Source: Stenotrophomonas sepilia
Lineage (GTDB): Bacteria; Pseudomonadota; Gammaproteobacteria; Xanthomonadales; Xanthomonadaceae
Assembly: GCF_003244875.1 (NCBI RefSeq)
Contig: NZ_LXXZ01000033.1
Span: forward strand, 62,001 to 126,000
Direction: 5' to 3'
Length of the DNA: 64,000 nucleotides
This document shows, piece by piece, positions 44,165-53,176 of this stretch (positions within the stretch are counted from its first letter, which is position 1; every line of letters begins with the position of its first letter). The notes below the pieces were generated by a model. It was not told the DNA's origin, searched no databases, and saw only the letters and a list, made by a program, of their open reading frames with translations. Made by a program: the position numbers and the translations under genes.

Positions 44165-44862
44165 CGCGGTAGCTCCGGCAGGTCCTGCAGCCAATGGTCG
44201 AACATCGCGGTGGCGGCCGCGGCCAGTGGCGCGCCATAGCGACGCGCCTGCGTGCGCAGGTCGTTCGGATCGATGCCGGCCTGCGCCAGTTCCAGGGTGT
44301 GACCGATCAGCCAGCGCTCGAACTGGCGCGCGTCCAGCTCCGGATGGCATTGCAGTGCCAACGCATGGTTACCGATGGCAAAGGCCTGATGGCGGCAGGC
44401 CGGCGTGCTGGCCAGGCGGCGTGCACCCGCCGGGAGTTCGAACGCCTCGCCATGCCAATGCAGTACCGGAATGCCCTGCAGAGCCTGCAGTGGCGAGCGC
44501 TGGCCGTCATCGGTGAGCAGCAGCGGCGAAAAGCCGATCTCCTTGCCGCCACTGGCGGCGACGTCGGCACCGAGTGCACGCGCCATCAGCTGCGCGCCCA
44601 GGCAGATGCCCAGCGTGGGCCGCTGCTGCTGCAGCCGACATTGCAGCAGCGCGATGCTGTCATTGAGGAAGGGATAGAGATCAACGTCGTTGACGCTGAC
44701 CGGACCGCCCAGCACCACCAGCAGGTCGGCAGCTTCGGCCGGATCGAGGGCGTCGACACCGGCTTGCAGCACCTGCAGCTGCCAGCCCTGTGCCATCAGC
44801 AGAGGCTGCAGGGTGCCGAGGTCTTCAAAGGCGACGTGTTGCAGGACGACCGCGTGCTTCAT
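44161..44862 (-). CDS. Class I glutamine amidotransferase-like protein
   Basis: Glutaminase domain of 233 residues with Cys87 in GICLGAQLMAR, and His173/Glu175 in LQCHPE. The LVVLGGPVSVND segment near 49 is the oxyanion-loop glycine region. Without a synthetase domain it may transfer ammonia to a partner or hydrolyse a gamma-glutamyl compound (YfeJ/GuaA-like family). It overlaps the yggS stop by four bases upstream and the small gene start downstream, so the three are one operon. Confidence 0.88.
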   Translation of the reverse strand: MKHAVVLQHVAFEDLGTLQPLLMAQGWQLQVLQAGVDALDPAEAADLLVVLGGPVSVNDVDLYPFLNDSIALLQCRLQQQRPTLGICLGAQLMARALGADVAASGGKEIGFSPLLLTDDGQRSPLQALQGIPVLHWHGEAFELPAGARRLASTPACRHQAFAIGNHALALQCHPELDARQFERWLIGHTLELAQAGIDPNDLRTQARRYGAPLAAAATAMFDHWLQDLPELPR

Positions 44863-45632
44863 GCCAGGGCTCCATTGCTGGGCCAGTAGAAACTGTCCGG
44901 GGTGGCGCGTGCGCCGAAGATGGCCTGCCCGACGCGGACCACGGTGGCACCTTCCTCGATGGCCACTTCGAAGTCACCGGACATGCCCATCGACAGCTGC
45001 GACAGGTCGATGCCGGGAGGTGCAGTGCGCTGCAGCTGGTCGCGCAGTTCGCGCAGGCGCACGAAGCAGGCACGCACGCGCTCGACCTCGGGGGTGAAGA
45101 TGGCCAGCGTCATCAGGCCGCGTACGTGCAGGCGGTCGAACGCTGGAAGCTGCTGCACAAAGGCCTCGACGGCAGCGGGTTCCAAACCGTACTTGCTGGG
45201 TTCGGCGGAGGTGTTGACCTGTACGAACACATCGAGCGTGCGGTCTTCCAGCTGCAGGCGCTGCTGCAGCGCTTCGGCCACGCGCAGGCTGTCAAGCGCC
45301 TGGAACTCGCTGGCGAAGCGCGCCACGTAGCGCGCCTTGTTGGTCTGCAGATGCCCGATCACCGACCAGTGCACGTCCAGATCGGCCATCGTCTCGGCCT
45401 TGCGCTGCGCCTCCTGCACCTTGTTCTCGCCCAGCTCGCGGCAACCGGCGGCCACCGCCATGCGGATGCGGGCGTCATCGACGGTCTTGCTGACCGGCAG
45501 CAGGCGCACGCTGGCCGGGTCCCGGCCGACGCGGGCGCAGGCAGCGGCGATGCGTTGGCGCACCGTGACCAGGTTGGCGGCGATCTGTTCAACGGACTGG
45601 GCGATGGGCCAGTCGGCGGCGGCAAGGGGCAT
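44859..45632 (-). CDS. yggS: YggS family PLP-binding protein
   Basis: Pyridoxal phosphate homeostasis protein (PLPBP/YggS), a single-domain alanine-racemase-like TIM barrel that buffers PLP and affects amino-acid balance. The PLP Lys49 lies in LLPVSKT; GENKVQEAQRKAE, HWSVIGHLQTNKAR and LSMGMSGDFEVAIEEGATVVRVGQAIFG are family signatures. The 257-residue length is normal (about 230-235 plus a short N-terminal extension). It is divergent from a PtsJ-like MocR regulator, which would fit control of vitamin B6 metabolism. Start ATG 45632. Confidence 0.93.
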   Translation of the reverse strand: MPLAAADWPIAQSVEQIAANLVTVRQRIAAACARVGRDPASVRLLPVSKTVDDARIRMAVAAGCRELGENKVQEAQRKAETMADLDVHWSVIGHLQTNKARYVARFASEFQALDSLRVAEALQQRLQLEDRTLDVFVQVNTSAEPSKYGLEPAAVEAFVQQLPAFDRLHVRGLMTLAIFTPEVERVRACFVRLRELRDQLQRTAPPGIDLSQLSMGMSGDFEVAIEEGATVVRVGQAIFGARATPDSFYWPSNGALA

Positions 45633-45672
45633 GCGGGCACCTCCAATGCAGGATGGCCAGGGTGGGATACAC

Positions 45673-45707
45673 TGGCACAGGACAAGAATTATTTTGGCAT
45701 AGGACAA
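45673..45707 (+). promoter_or_regulatory. Direct-repeat operator of the MocR regulator
   Basis: TGGCACAGGACAA (45673-45685) and TGGCATAGGACAA (45695-45707) are direct repeats 22 bases apart, about two helix turns. The second ends one base before the MocR start codon. MocR regulators commonly bind two such direct repeats, and this location would serve both divergent genes. Confidence 0.65.
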
Positions 45708-45708
45708 A

Positions 45709-46995
45709 ATGAAAATCACCGGGCATAGCGCCGAGTCGATCTTCGACAGCATCCGTGATGGCATCGGCAAGGGCCGCCTGCCGGCGGGCAGCGTGCTGCC
45801 GCCGGTGCGCGAACTGGCCGATCAGCTGGGGGTCAATCGCAACACCGTGGCTGCTGCCTACAAGCGACTGGATGCGGCCGGCCTGGCCAGTACCGCGGGC
45901 CGACGCGGCACGGTGGTGCGTGGCCTGCCGCCGACGCTGGCGCGCGAGGGCAGTACGCCGGGGTTGGCGCTGCAGGACCTGGCCGGTGGCAACCCGGATC
46001 CTCGCCTGCTGCCCAGCCTGCGCCTGGCCCCGGCGGCGCCACGGCTGTATGGCGTGGGCACGGTCGACCCGAGGTTGCAGGCGTTGGCACGCGCCTCGCT
46101 GGATGCGGATTGCCCCGAGGGGTACGCGCTGGAGCTGACCCATGGCGCGGTCGATGGCATCGAGCGCCTGTTGGCGGCATGGCTGCTGCCGGGGGATCGC
46201 ATCGCGGTGGAGGATCCATGCTTCCTCGGCAGCCTCAATGTGCTCAATGCCGTGGGCCATGCGCCGTTGCCGGTGACGGTGGATGCGCATGGCATGCAGG
46301 TTGAATCGCTGCGACAGGCGCTGGAGGCCGGGGCACGCGCGGTGCTGCTGACCCCGCGTGCGCACAACCCGACCGGGGCCAGCCTGGATGCGAAGCGGGC
46401 ACGGGCGTTGCGCCAGCTGCTGGCGGCCTACCCGCAGGTGGCGGTGCTGATCGATGACCACTACGCACTGCTCTCGCAGCAGGCCTACCACTCGGTACTG
46501 CCGCTGGATGGCCGGCGCTGGGCGCTGCTGCGTTCGCTGTCCAAGCCGCTCGGCCCCGACCTGCGCCTGGCCTGGCTGGCCTGTGATGACGAGACCGCGA
46601 TGCGGTTGCGGTTGCGGTTGGCGTCCGGCATCGGCTGGGTCAGTCATCTGCTGCAGGATGCCGCCACTTCGGTGCTGGCCTCGGCGCCGCAGCGGGCGAA
46701 GATCGTCTCGGCAGGCGAGCGGTACCAGCAGCGCCTGCAGTCGCTACAGGAACTGCTGCGCGCGCGTGGTGTGCCGACGCCGTTGCCGATGGAGGGATTG
46801 AACCTGTGGCTGCCGTTGCCGGCCGACAGCCATCCACAGGTACTGGCGCTGGCTGCGCGCGGATGGCATGTGCGTGCTGGCGAAGTGTTTGCGGTGGCTG
46901 CACCAGGGCATGGCCTGCGCATCACCTGCGCGGCGCTGGGGGCGGCGCAGCTGCGGCAGCTTGCCGATGACCTGGCGGCGGTGTGTGGTCTGTAG
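45709..46995 (+). CDS. MocR/PtsJ-like transcriptional regulator
   Basis: PLP-dependent regulator of 428 residues: an N-terminal GntR-type winged helix (LPPVRELADQLGVNRNTVAAAYKRL, about 29-54) fused to a fold-type I aminotransferase domain (about 90-420). Lys279 in RSLSKPLGPDLR is the PLP site, with Asp249/Asp250-His-Tyr just before (IDDHYALL). It resembles Salmonella PtsJ, which controls pdxK. The divergent neighbour yggS supports a role in B6 control. The stop codon TAG belongs to a GTAG repeat. The start is ATG 45709, directly after the operator. Confidence 0.88.
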   Translation: MKITGHSAESIFDSIRDGIGKGRLPAGSVLPPVRELADQLGVNRNTVAAAYKRLDAAGLASTAGRRGTVVRGLPPTLAREGSTPGLALQDLAGGNPDPRLLPSLRLAPAAPRLYGVGTVDPRLQALARASLDADCPEGYALELTHGAVDGIERLLAAWLLPGDRIAVEDPCFLGSLNVLNAVGHAPLPVTVDAHGMQVESLRQALEAGARAVLLTPRAHNPTGASLDAKRARALRQLLAAYPQVAVLIDDHYALLSQQAYHSVLPLDGRRWALLRSLSKPLGPDLRLAWLACDDETAMRLRLRLASGIGWVSHLLQDAATSVLASAPQRAKIVSAGERYQQRLQSLQELLRARGVPTPLPMEGLNLWLPLPADSHPQVLALAARGWHVRAGEVFAVAAPGHGLRITCAALGAAQLRQLADDLAAVCGL

Positions 46996-47088
46996 CGTCG
47001 AGCCATGCTCGACGTTGTTTCGCCTTTGTAGCGCGGAGCCATGCTCGGCTGCTGTTGGTAGAAGCAGCCGAGCATGGCTCGGCGCTAC
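46992..47088. repeat. Three SMAG-type repeats
   Basis: GTAGCGTCGAGCCATGCTCG type at 46992-47014, GTAGCGCGGAGCCATGCTCG type at 47028-47052 and a minus copy at 47064-47088. The first supplies the TAG stop of the MocR gene. The last two form an inverted pair. Confidence 0.88.
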
Positions 47089-47097
47089 AGAAGCAGA

Positions 47098-47604
47098 TCA
47101 GGGCGCGGCGTTGGCGCCGGGGCGCACGTAGTAGGACTGGCCACTGTCATCGACGAACATCAGCTCCGGCTTGCCCTGCCAGGAGGTGAGCATGGCGCCG
47201 GTATTGTTCTGGTGCTTGACCATCAGGCTGGCGCCACGGTCCGGGTTGGCGACGACCTTGAAGACTTCGGTGGTGCCGGTGGCATCGTCCAGAGTGAGCA
47301 GGGCTTCGCCCCCGCGGTCGCTGGTGCCATAACCGCCGCGCTCGGAACCGTCGGGGCCAAGCAGGATCAGGCCGGACAGCGCGGTTGCACGCGGTCCTTG
47401 GGTGCGGCCCCTGCTGAGGGGGTCCGGCACCGGCGCACCGAGGATCAGCCGTGGTTGGCCAGTGCCATCGTGGATGACCAGGCCGCGCGCTTCGATGATC
47501 CGCTCAGGCGATTGGCTGCGATGCAGGCTCCAGGCGGTCCAGCCGGAAACGAGCAGGGCAAGGGTCGAGACCACCAGGGTGGTCAGCAGCAGCACACGGG
47601 GCAT
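47098..47604 (-). CDS. Hypothetical protein with one N-terminal membrane segment
   Basis: A 168-residue protein of unknown function. One hydrophobic segment (LLLTTLVVSTLALLVSGWTAW, residues 5-25) lacks a clear signal-peptidase site, so a membrane anchor is likely; the rest is periplasmic, with a beta-rich pattern (ARGLVIHDGTGQPRLILGAPV, GLILLGPDGSERGGYGTSD, MFVDDSGQSYYVRP). No family recognised. It precedes nothing on its strand within 80 bases except that dnaE2 ends further upstream. Confidence 0.75.
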   Translation of the reverse strand: MPRVLLLTTLVVSTLALLVSGWTAWSLHRSQSPERIIEARGLVIHDGTGQPRLILGAPVPDPLSRGRTQGPRATALSGLILLGPDGSERGGYGTSDRGGEALLTLDDATGTTEVFKVVANPDRGASLMVKHQNNTGAMLTSWQGKPELMFVDDSGQSYYVRPGANAAP

Positions 47605-47685
47605 CGGGTCGTCCTTCCTTGGATAGGCCGACGATAGCGGATGCCGGCGGGCAAAGGCCAGTTCGTTGTGTGACGATCTGTATCG

Positions 47686-50600
47686 TCAGTGGAAATCGCG
47701 GCTGTGGCTGCGCAGTCCCTGCAGCAGCTCATCCAGGCAGTGCATGCGCTGCACGATGACATGCTGCACGCCATCAACGCGCTCCAGGCGGCCATCGATC
47801 TGCATCAGCTGGGTGTCGACCAGCACCCGGTGCTGGCGGTCGGCCAGGTGGCGCCAGACCACGGCGTTGACCATGCCGGTCTCGTCTTCAAGGGTGAGGA
47901 AGGTAACGCCACTGGCGGTCTGTGGCCGCTGGCGCATGCGCACCAGTCCGGCGATGCGCACACGGCGGCCGTGGCCGTGCCCGGCCAGCTGTGCGGCATC
48001 CAGGCAGCCACGACTGCGCAGCTGCGCGCGCAGGAACGAGATCGGGTGGCGGCCGAGGGTGGTGCCCGTGCTGCGGTAGTCGGCCTGCATGTCCTCCCAG
48101 GCGCTGGGCAGTGGCAGGGGCACGCGTGCTTCGGCAGTGGCACGGGCCTGGTCGAACAGCGGCAGCCGGTTCTCTACGCCCGAGATATCCCAGCGTGCAC
48201 GATGGCGATGGCCGCTGAGCCCGCGCAGTGCCCCGGCATCGGCCAGCAGGCCCTGCTGGCGGCGGTCCAGCGCGGTGCGCTGGCACAGGTCGCCGACGTC
48301 GTCGAACGGGCGCCGCGCGCGCTCGCGCATGATGGCCTGCACGGCATCTTCGTTGCAGCCGTCGATCAGGCGCAGGCCCAGACGGATCGCCGCCGGCCCC
48401 CTGCTGAAGTCCAGCGTGCAGTCCCAGTCGCTGTGGCGTACGTCCACGGGAAGAACGGTAATGCCATGCCGCCGTGCGTCCTGCAGCAGCTGGTCGGGGC
48501 TGTAGAAACCCAGCGGCTGGCTGTTGATCAGGCTGGCAGTGAATGCGGCCGGGTGGTGGCATTTCAGCCAGCAGCTGTTATAGGTCAGCAGGGCGAAGCT
48601 GGCGGCGTGGCTTTCCGGGAAGCCGTAATCGCCGAAGCCCTTGATCTGCTCGAACAGGTGCTCGCCGTATTCGCGACTGAAGCCGTTCTCCAGCATGCCG
48701 GCCAACAGCTTCTCGCGATGCGGTTCCAGCCCGCCACGACGTTTCCAGGCGGCCATCGAACGGCGCAGGGCATCGGCCTGGCCAGGCGTGTAGCCAGCTG
48801 CTTCGACCGCCAGCTGCATCACCTGTTCCTGGAACAATGGCACGCCCAGCGTACGCGCGAACACGCGTTCCAGCTGCGGTGGGTAGAGCGGATTGTCCGG
48901 ATCGTTCAGTGCCTCCGGGCCCTGTTCGCGCAGGATCCGCCGCCGCTCCAGGTAGGGATGCACCATGTCGCCCTGGATCGGCCCGGGGCGCACGATCGCC
49001 ACTTCGATCACCAGGTCATAGAACGTGCGCGGCTGCATGCGCGGCAGCATCGCCATCTGTGCGCGCGATTCGATCTGGAACACGCCGATGGTATCGGCGG
49101 CGCAGATCATGTCGAAGGTTTTCGCATCCTTGGGCGGGATGGCATCCATGCGCCCTTCGTGCAGGCCATGCTGTTTCAGCATCGCCAGGCACTTGCGGAT
49201 GGCCGTGAGCATGCCCAATGCCAGGCAGTCGACCTTCATCAGGCCGGTGGCATCCAGGTCATCCTTGTCCCACTGGATGACGGTGCGGTCGGCCATCGCC
49301 GCGTTCTCCACCGGTACCAGGGTCGACAGTGGATGCTCGGAGATGACGAAACCGCCCGGGTGCTGCGACAGGTGGCGCGGAAAATCGATCAGCTCTGCGG
49401 TGAGTGCCAGCAGGCGCCGCATCAACGGCGTGTCCGGATCGAAGCCACGCTCGCGCAGGGTTTCCGGCAGCGGGATGTTGCCGCCCCAGTGGTCCATCGC
49501 CGCGCCCAGTTCGTTGACCTGGTCCATCGGCAGGCCCAGTGCGCGGGCCACGTCGCGGATCGCGCTGCGGCCACGGTAGCTGATCGCCACCGCGGTCAGT
49601 GCGGCGCGCTCGCGGCCGTAGCGCTTGAACACGTACTGCAGCACCTCCTCGCGACGCTCGTGATCGAAGTCGATGTCGATATCCGGTGGTTCGTCGCGCT
49701 CGGCGGAGATGAAGCGCTCGAACAGCAGGTTGCTGCGTGCCGGGTCGATCTCGGTCACGCCCAGCACGAAGCACACCGCCGAGTTGGCCGCTGAGCCACG
49801 GCCCTGGCAGAGGATGTCCTGGCTGCGCGCAAAGCGCACGATGTCCTGCACGGTGAGGAAATACGAGGCGTAGTTCTTCTGCTTGATCAGCGCCAGTTCG
49901 TGCTCGATCTGCGTGCGTTGCTTCGCTTCGATGCCGCCTTTCCAGCGCCACCGGATGCCGCGCTCGACCAGCACGCGCAGCCAGCTGTCCGGATCGTGTC
50001 CTTCGGGCACCAGCTCGCGCGGATAGGTGTACTGCAGCTGTTCCAGGGTGAAGTGGCAGCGATCGGCGATGCGCAGGGTTTCAGCCAGCAGTTCGGGCGG
50101 ATACAGCTGGGCCAGCGCGGTACGCGGGCGCAGGTGGCGCTCGCCATTGGGAAACAGGCGCCAGCCGGCCTCGGCCACGCTGCAGCGGTGGCGGATCGCG
50201 GTCAGTGTGTCCTGCAGGGCACGGCGACGGCGCACATGCATGTGCACATCGCCACTGGCGACCAGGGGCAGGCGGTGGCGTTCGCCGAAGGCCTGCAGCT
50301 GCTGCAGGCGGCGTGCATCATCGTGTTCGCGGTGCAGTTCCACCGCCAGCCACAGCCGATCATCGAAGCCGGTGCGTAGCAATTCAAGATCGGTGGCGGA
50401 TGGCTGCCGGTCCAGCCACAGGCACAACAAACCGTCGGGCAGGCCGAGCAGATCGTCGCGCAGGCAGCGGTATTCGCCCTTGGCAGCCCGCCGCCGACAG
50501 GTCGTGATCAACTGGCACAGCCCGGCATAGGCGGCCTGGTCGGTGCACAGCAGGGCCAGCTTCGGCCCGTCCTCGACCTGGAATTCGGCGCCGACGATCA

Positions 50601-50796
50601 GCGCCACGCCATGTGTCTTCGCTGCCTGCCAGGCGCGCACGATGCCGGCCAGCGAGCATTCGTCGGTGATCGCCAACGCGCGGTAGCCCTGGCCAGCGGC
50701 GCGCGCGAACAACTCTTCGGCGATCGAAGCACCGCGCTGGAAACTGAAGGCCGACAGGCAGTGCAGTTCGGCGTAGCCGGGCAGTTCGCTGTGCAT
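47686..50796 (-). CDS. dnaE2: Error-prone DNA polymerase DnaE2 (ImuC)
   Basis: Translesion polymerase of C-family type, part of the SOS mutasome. The 1036-residue product begins with a PHP domain ([15 protein letters not shown], about 9-23), then palm/fingers with the catalytic aspartates in [14 protein letters not shown] (about residue 400), and [12 protein letters not shown], then helix-hairpin-helix and an OB fold ([20 protein letters not shown]). The length is that of DnaE2 (about 1030-1080), shorter than replicative DnaE1 (about 1170). It is the third gene of imuA-imuB-dnaE2 and starts 6 bases after imuB ends. Confidence 0.95.
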   Translation of the reverse strand: MHSELPGYAELHCLSAFSFQRGASIAEELFARAAGQGYRALAITDECSLAGIVRAWQAAKTHGVALIVGAEFQVEDGPKLALLCTDQAAYAGLCQLITTCRRRAAKGEYRCLRDDLLGLPDGLLCLWLDRQPSATDLELLRTGFDDRLWLAVELHREHDDARRLQQLQAFGERHRLPLVASGDVHMHVRRRRALQDTLTAIRHRCSVAEAGWRLFPNGERHLRPRTALAQLYPPELLAETLRIADRCHFTLEQLQYTYPRELVPEGHDPDSWLRVLVERGIRWRWKGGIEAKQRTQIEHELALIKQKNYASYFLTVQDIVRFARSQDILCQGRGSAANSAVCFVLGVTEIDPARSNLLFERFISAERDEPPDIDIDFDHERREEVLQYVFKRYGRERAALTAVAISYRGRSAIRDVARALGLPMDQVNELGAAMDHWGGNIPLPETLRERGFDPDTPLMRRLLALTAELIDFPRHLSQHPGGFVISEHPLSTLVPVENAAMADRTVIQWDKDDLDATGLMKVDCLALGMLTAIRKCLAMLKQHGLHEGRMDAIPPKDAKTFDMICAADTIGVFQIESRAQMAMLPRMQPRTFYDLVIEVAIVRPGPIQGDMVHPYLERRRILREQGPEALNDPDNPLYPPQLERVFARTLGVPLFQEQVMQLAVEAAGYTPGQADALRRSMAAWKRRGGLEPHREKLLAGMLENGFSREYGEHLFEQIKGFGDYGFPESHAASFALLTYNSCWLKCHHPAAFTASLINSQPLGFYSPDQLLQDARRHGITVLPVDVRHSDWDCTLDFSRGPAAIRLGLRLIDGCNEDAVQAIMRERARRPFDDVGDLCQRTALDRRQQGLLADAGALRGLSGHRHRARWDISGVENRLPLFDQARATAEARVPLPLPSAWEDMQADYRSTGTTLGRHPISFLRAQLRSRGCLDAAQLAGHGHGRRVRIAGLVRMRQRPQTASGVTFLTLEDETGMVNAVVWRHLADRQHRVLVDTQLMQIDGRLERVDGVQHVIVQRMHCLDELLQGLRSHSRDFH

Positions 50797-50802
50797 GGCG
50801 GC

Positions 50803-52212
50803 TCAGCCGAACCAGCCGTGCAGCATCCACGGCGCATGCGGATCGTTGCGCGCGCGGAAGGCCCAGCCGCGCTGGCCATGCGCGGTTTCCACCACGTAGT
50901 AGTCGCGGCGCGCGTCAGCCTGGTCCCACCAGCCCGATTCGATCCGCTCCGGCCCGGCGATGATGCGCAGGCGCGGGTCACGCAGCGGCTGTGGAGCGTC
51001 CAGCAGCCAACCGGGGCGCAGTGGCCAGTATGCCGGTGGCCTGGCTGCTGGCTGGGTGCCGCTGGCGCGTTCGGGGCGATGGTCGGCCTGCACTGCCAGC
51101 GGCTGCACGGCGTCATCGCCGAGCCGCGCGCGCAGGCGCTCACGCAGCTGGTTCCACGGCATCGCCTGCGCCGGACGGGTATCGAACAGGTCACGCGCGG
51201 CGGGCACGAACGGCGGCAGCTGTTCGGCCTGCAGGCGCAGTGCGCGGCTGCCGGCCGGCAGGGCGAACGCTTCCATGCGGTTGCGCGCGATCTCGAACAG
51301 CAACGCGGGATCGCGTTCGGGCGCCAACAGGCCGATGGTCAGCACGCTGGCCGGCAACAGGTCATGCTCGAAATGCAGGTCGAAGCGCTGCACGCCGCCA
51401 TCGCGCGAACACAGGAACGCGGCCAGGTCGAGCAGCAGGCGGCGCAGCGGGAACAGCAGGGCCTGGCTGGATTCGATCTCGTATTCGAATTCGATGCGCG
51501 CATCGAAACGGTCCGGTGGCTGGTAGTAGCGCAATGGCGCGGTGGGCAGCCCGCGCAATGCATCCAGCTGCTGCAGGACCTCGGGGGCGAAGCGCCGGGC
51601 CAGGCTGTCGCGCGGCAGCTTGAGCACCGCGCCCAACGTGCGCAGGCCGGAACGGCCAAGCACCGTCACCGCCTCGCTGGGCAGGCCGCAGCGCGCCAGG
51701 GGCAGCTGCGCCAGCGCCGCCGGCAGCTGCTGCGCATCAAGGCCGAGGCCATCGTGGACGTTGGCCAGCACGCGCGCGGCATGTGGGTTAGGCGCGGCCA
51801 CCAGGCGGTGGCGGAAGCCGAGTTCGTGCAGTTCGTTGCGCAGGCGCTGCTGGATCGTCAGCCAGTCACCGAACAGGGCGCGGCTGGCACCGATTTCCAG
51901 CACCAGCGCATGCGGAAAATCGAGGCTGACCTGCGAGCTGTAGGCATAGGCCCAGCTGGCCAGCAGCTGCCGGGTGTGCTGTTCGGCATTGGGGTCGTAG
52001 TCGTGCAGGTGCATGTCCTGCACCAGTACCTGTGCAGCCGACAGCAGCATGCCCGGGCGCAGCCCTGCTGCACGTGCCGACGGGCTGACCGCGCGCAGCA
52101 CGCGACGCTGCGCCGGCCCCTGCAGCAGTACCAATGGCCGCTGTGGGTCGGGCTGCAGGCGCAGCACGCTGTCCAGCGCCAACTGCGGCAACAACAGGCA
52201 GGCCCAGTGCAT
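50803..52212 (-). CDS. imuB: ImuB, inactive Y-family polymerase-like subunit
   Basis: Links DnaE2 to the beta clamp in the SOS mutasome. The 469-residue protein has the Y-family little-finger fold (ARVLANVHDGLGLDAQQLPAALAQLPL, LGRSGLRTLGAVLKLPRDSLARRF) but lacks the polymerase catalytic acidic residues of DinB/UmuC: the N-terminal segment MHWACLLLPQLALDSVLRL has no catalytic Asp pair. A clamp-binding motif is likely between finger and C-terminal part but not certain. It follows imuA by 9 bases and dnaE2 lies 6 bases downstream. Confidence 0.92.
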   Translation of the reverse strand: MHWACLLLPQLALDSVLRLQPDPQRPLVLLQGPAQRRVLRAVSPSARAAGLRPGMLLSAAQVLVQDMHLHDYDPNAEQHTRQLLASWAYAYSSQVSLDFPHALVLEIGASRALFGDWLTIQQRLRNELHELGFRHRLVAAPNPHAARVLANVHDGLGLDAQQLPAALAQLPLARCGLPSEAVTVLGRSGLRTLGAVLKLPRDSLARRFAPEVLQQLDALRGLPTAPLRYYQPPDRFDARIEFEYEIESSQALLFPLRRLLLDLAAFLCSRDGGVQRFDLHFEHDLLPASVLTIGLLAPERDPALLFEIARNRMEAFALPAGSRALRLQAEQLPPFVPAARDLFDTRPAQAMPWNQLRERLRARLGDDAVQPLAVQADHRPERASGTQPAARPPAYWPLRPGWLLDAPQPLRDPRLRIIAGPERIESGWWDQADARRDYYVVETAHGQRGWAFRARNDPHAPWMLHGWFG

Positions 52213-52221
52213 GGCGCGTCC

Positions 52222-52836
52222 TCAGTGGGCGATGGCCAGCGGCAACGGTTGTGCCGGCGGCAGGCCGCCACGGCACTTCAGCACCCGCACCTGGCCGTGG
52301 TCGAGCTGCAGGCGCAGGCTGGCCGGGGAAGGATTGCGCGCGGCCTGCGCCTCGCGGAACACGAAGCCCAGGCACTGGCCGCTGTCGGCGGCCACCTGCA
52401 GGCGGCGCAGGGCGCGGTCGTCGGCTTGATGCGGCCAGCACAGTACCGCCGCGCAGGCCGCAGAGCGCAGGCACTGTTCGGCGGCCCACAGTGCCTGCTT
52501 CGGCGTGGCCTGGATGACCTGCAGCTGGGCCAGTTCCAGCCCGGCCGCTGCCCAGGCCGGAGCGTGCGGGCGATAGGGCGGAGCGACCAGCACGATCGGG
52601 CGGTCGCGCTGGCTCAGCCTGGCCAGTGCCGGCCAGACCAGCGCCAGTTCGCCAACGCCGGGCGCCGCCTGCAGTACCTCGCACAGCCCGCTGGCCGGCC
52701 AGCCGCCGCCGGGCAGGCGTGCATCCAGTGCCGGATGGCCGCTGGCCAGATGGTCGCTGGCGGGGCCCTGGCGGGCCGGGCCACGCCACAGCTGGCGCCC
52801 GTCCAGCAGCCGGTCGAGGGCGACGACGGCACCCAT
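52222..52836 (-). CDS. imuA: ImuA, RecA-like SOS mutasome subunit
   Basis: First gene of the imuA-imuB-dnaE2 operon. The 204-residue RecA-like protein has a degenerate nucleotide site (PGGGWPASGLCEVL, about residues 42-55, instead of a Walker A) and the following LALVWPALARLSQRDRPIVLVAPPYRP. Family members interact with RecA and ImuB. Start ATG 52836. A LexA-like box lies about 130 bases upstream. Confidence 0.9.
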   Translation of the reverse strand: MGAVVALDRLLDGRQLWRGPARQGPASDHLASGHPALDARLPGGGWPASGLCEVLQAAPGVGELALVWPALARLSQRDRPIVLVAPPYRPHAPAWAAAGLELAQLQVIQATPKQALWAAEQCLRSAACAAVLCWPHQADDRALRRLQVAADSGQCLGFVFREAQAARNPSPASLRLQLDHGQVRVLKCRGGLPPAQPLPLAIAH

Positions 52837-52962
52837 CAGTCAGCCCTCCAGGGGAGGCGCCGGGCGGGCTGGAAACGGCAGGAACGGGCGGAAACGGCGG
52901 GCATGGCGCGAGTATCGACGGGCCGGTATCAGGGGCTGAGACCAGACATGCTACTCGCGTTG

Positions 52963-52978
52963 TAAGTAGAATTACTAA
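52963..52978 (-). promoter_or_regulatory. LexA-type SOS box
   Basis: On the minus strand TTAGTAATTCTACTTA, a near match to the Xanthomonadaceae LexA motif TTAG-N6-TACTA (one mismatch, TACTT). It lies about 127 bases upstream of the imuA start codon and would give damage control of the mutasome. Confidence 0.68.
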
Positions 52979-53021
52979 TGAAATCGGAGGGTCCGGTTTC
53001 AGGTTGCTGAAGGGGGAAAGC

Positions 53022-53102
53022 ATCCACGCATGGCGTGGATCTACTGGAGAGAGCCCCGGCAAATCCATGCCGCAGCCTGGTAGATCCACGCCATGCGTGG
53101 AT
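53022..53102. repeat. Pair of SMAG-type repeats (GTAGATCCACG type)
   Basis: ATCCACGC-ATGGCGTGGAT with CTAC in minus orientation at 53022-53044, and GTAGATCCACGCCATGCGTG in plus orientation at 53080-53102. An inverted pair. Confidence 0.85.
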
Positions 53103-53115
53103 AGCGGTAAAGCGC

Positions 53116-53137
53116 GGTGCCGACCAAGGTCGGCACC
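53116..53137. repeat. Short palindrome GGTGCCGACC
   Basis: Arms GGTGCCGACC and GGTCGGCACC around AA. A different palindrome type without GTAG ends, like the one at 11949-11966. Confidence 0.7.
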
Positions 53138-53176
53138 CACCCGGCATGGCCCGGCGCTACCCGGGGATGCCCCTGG

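Larger units (their letters stand above)
52837..53176. other. Upstream region of imuA with repeats
   Basis: No gene. It contains the LexA-like box at 52963-52978, the SMAG pair at 53022-53102 and the palindrome at 53116-53137. The remaining part near 52850-52960 appears to be the imuA leader. Confidence 0.6.
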
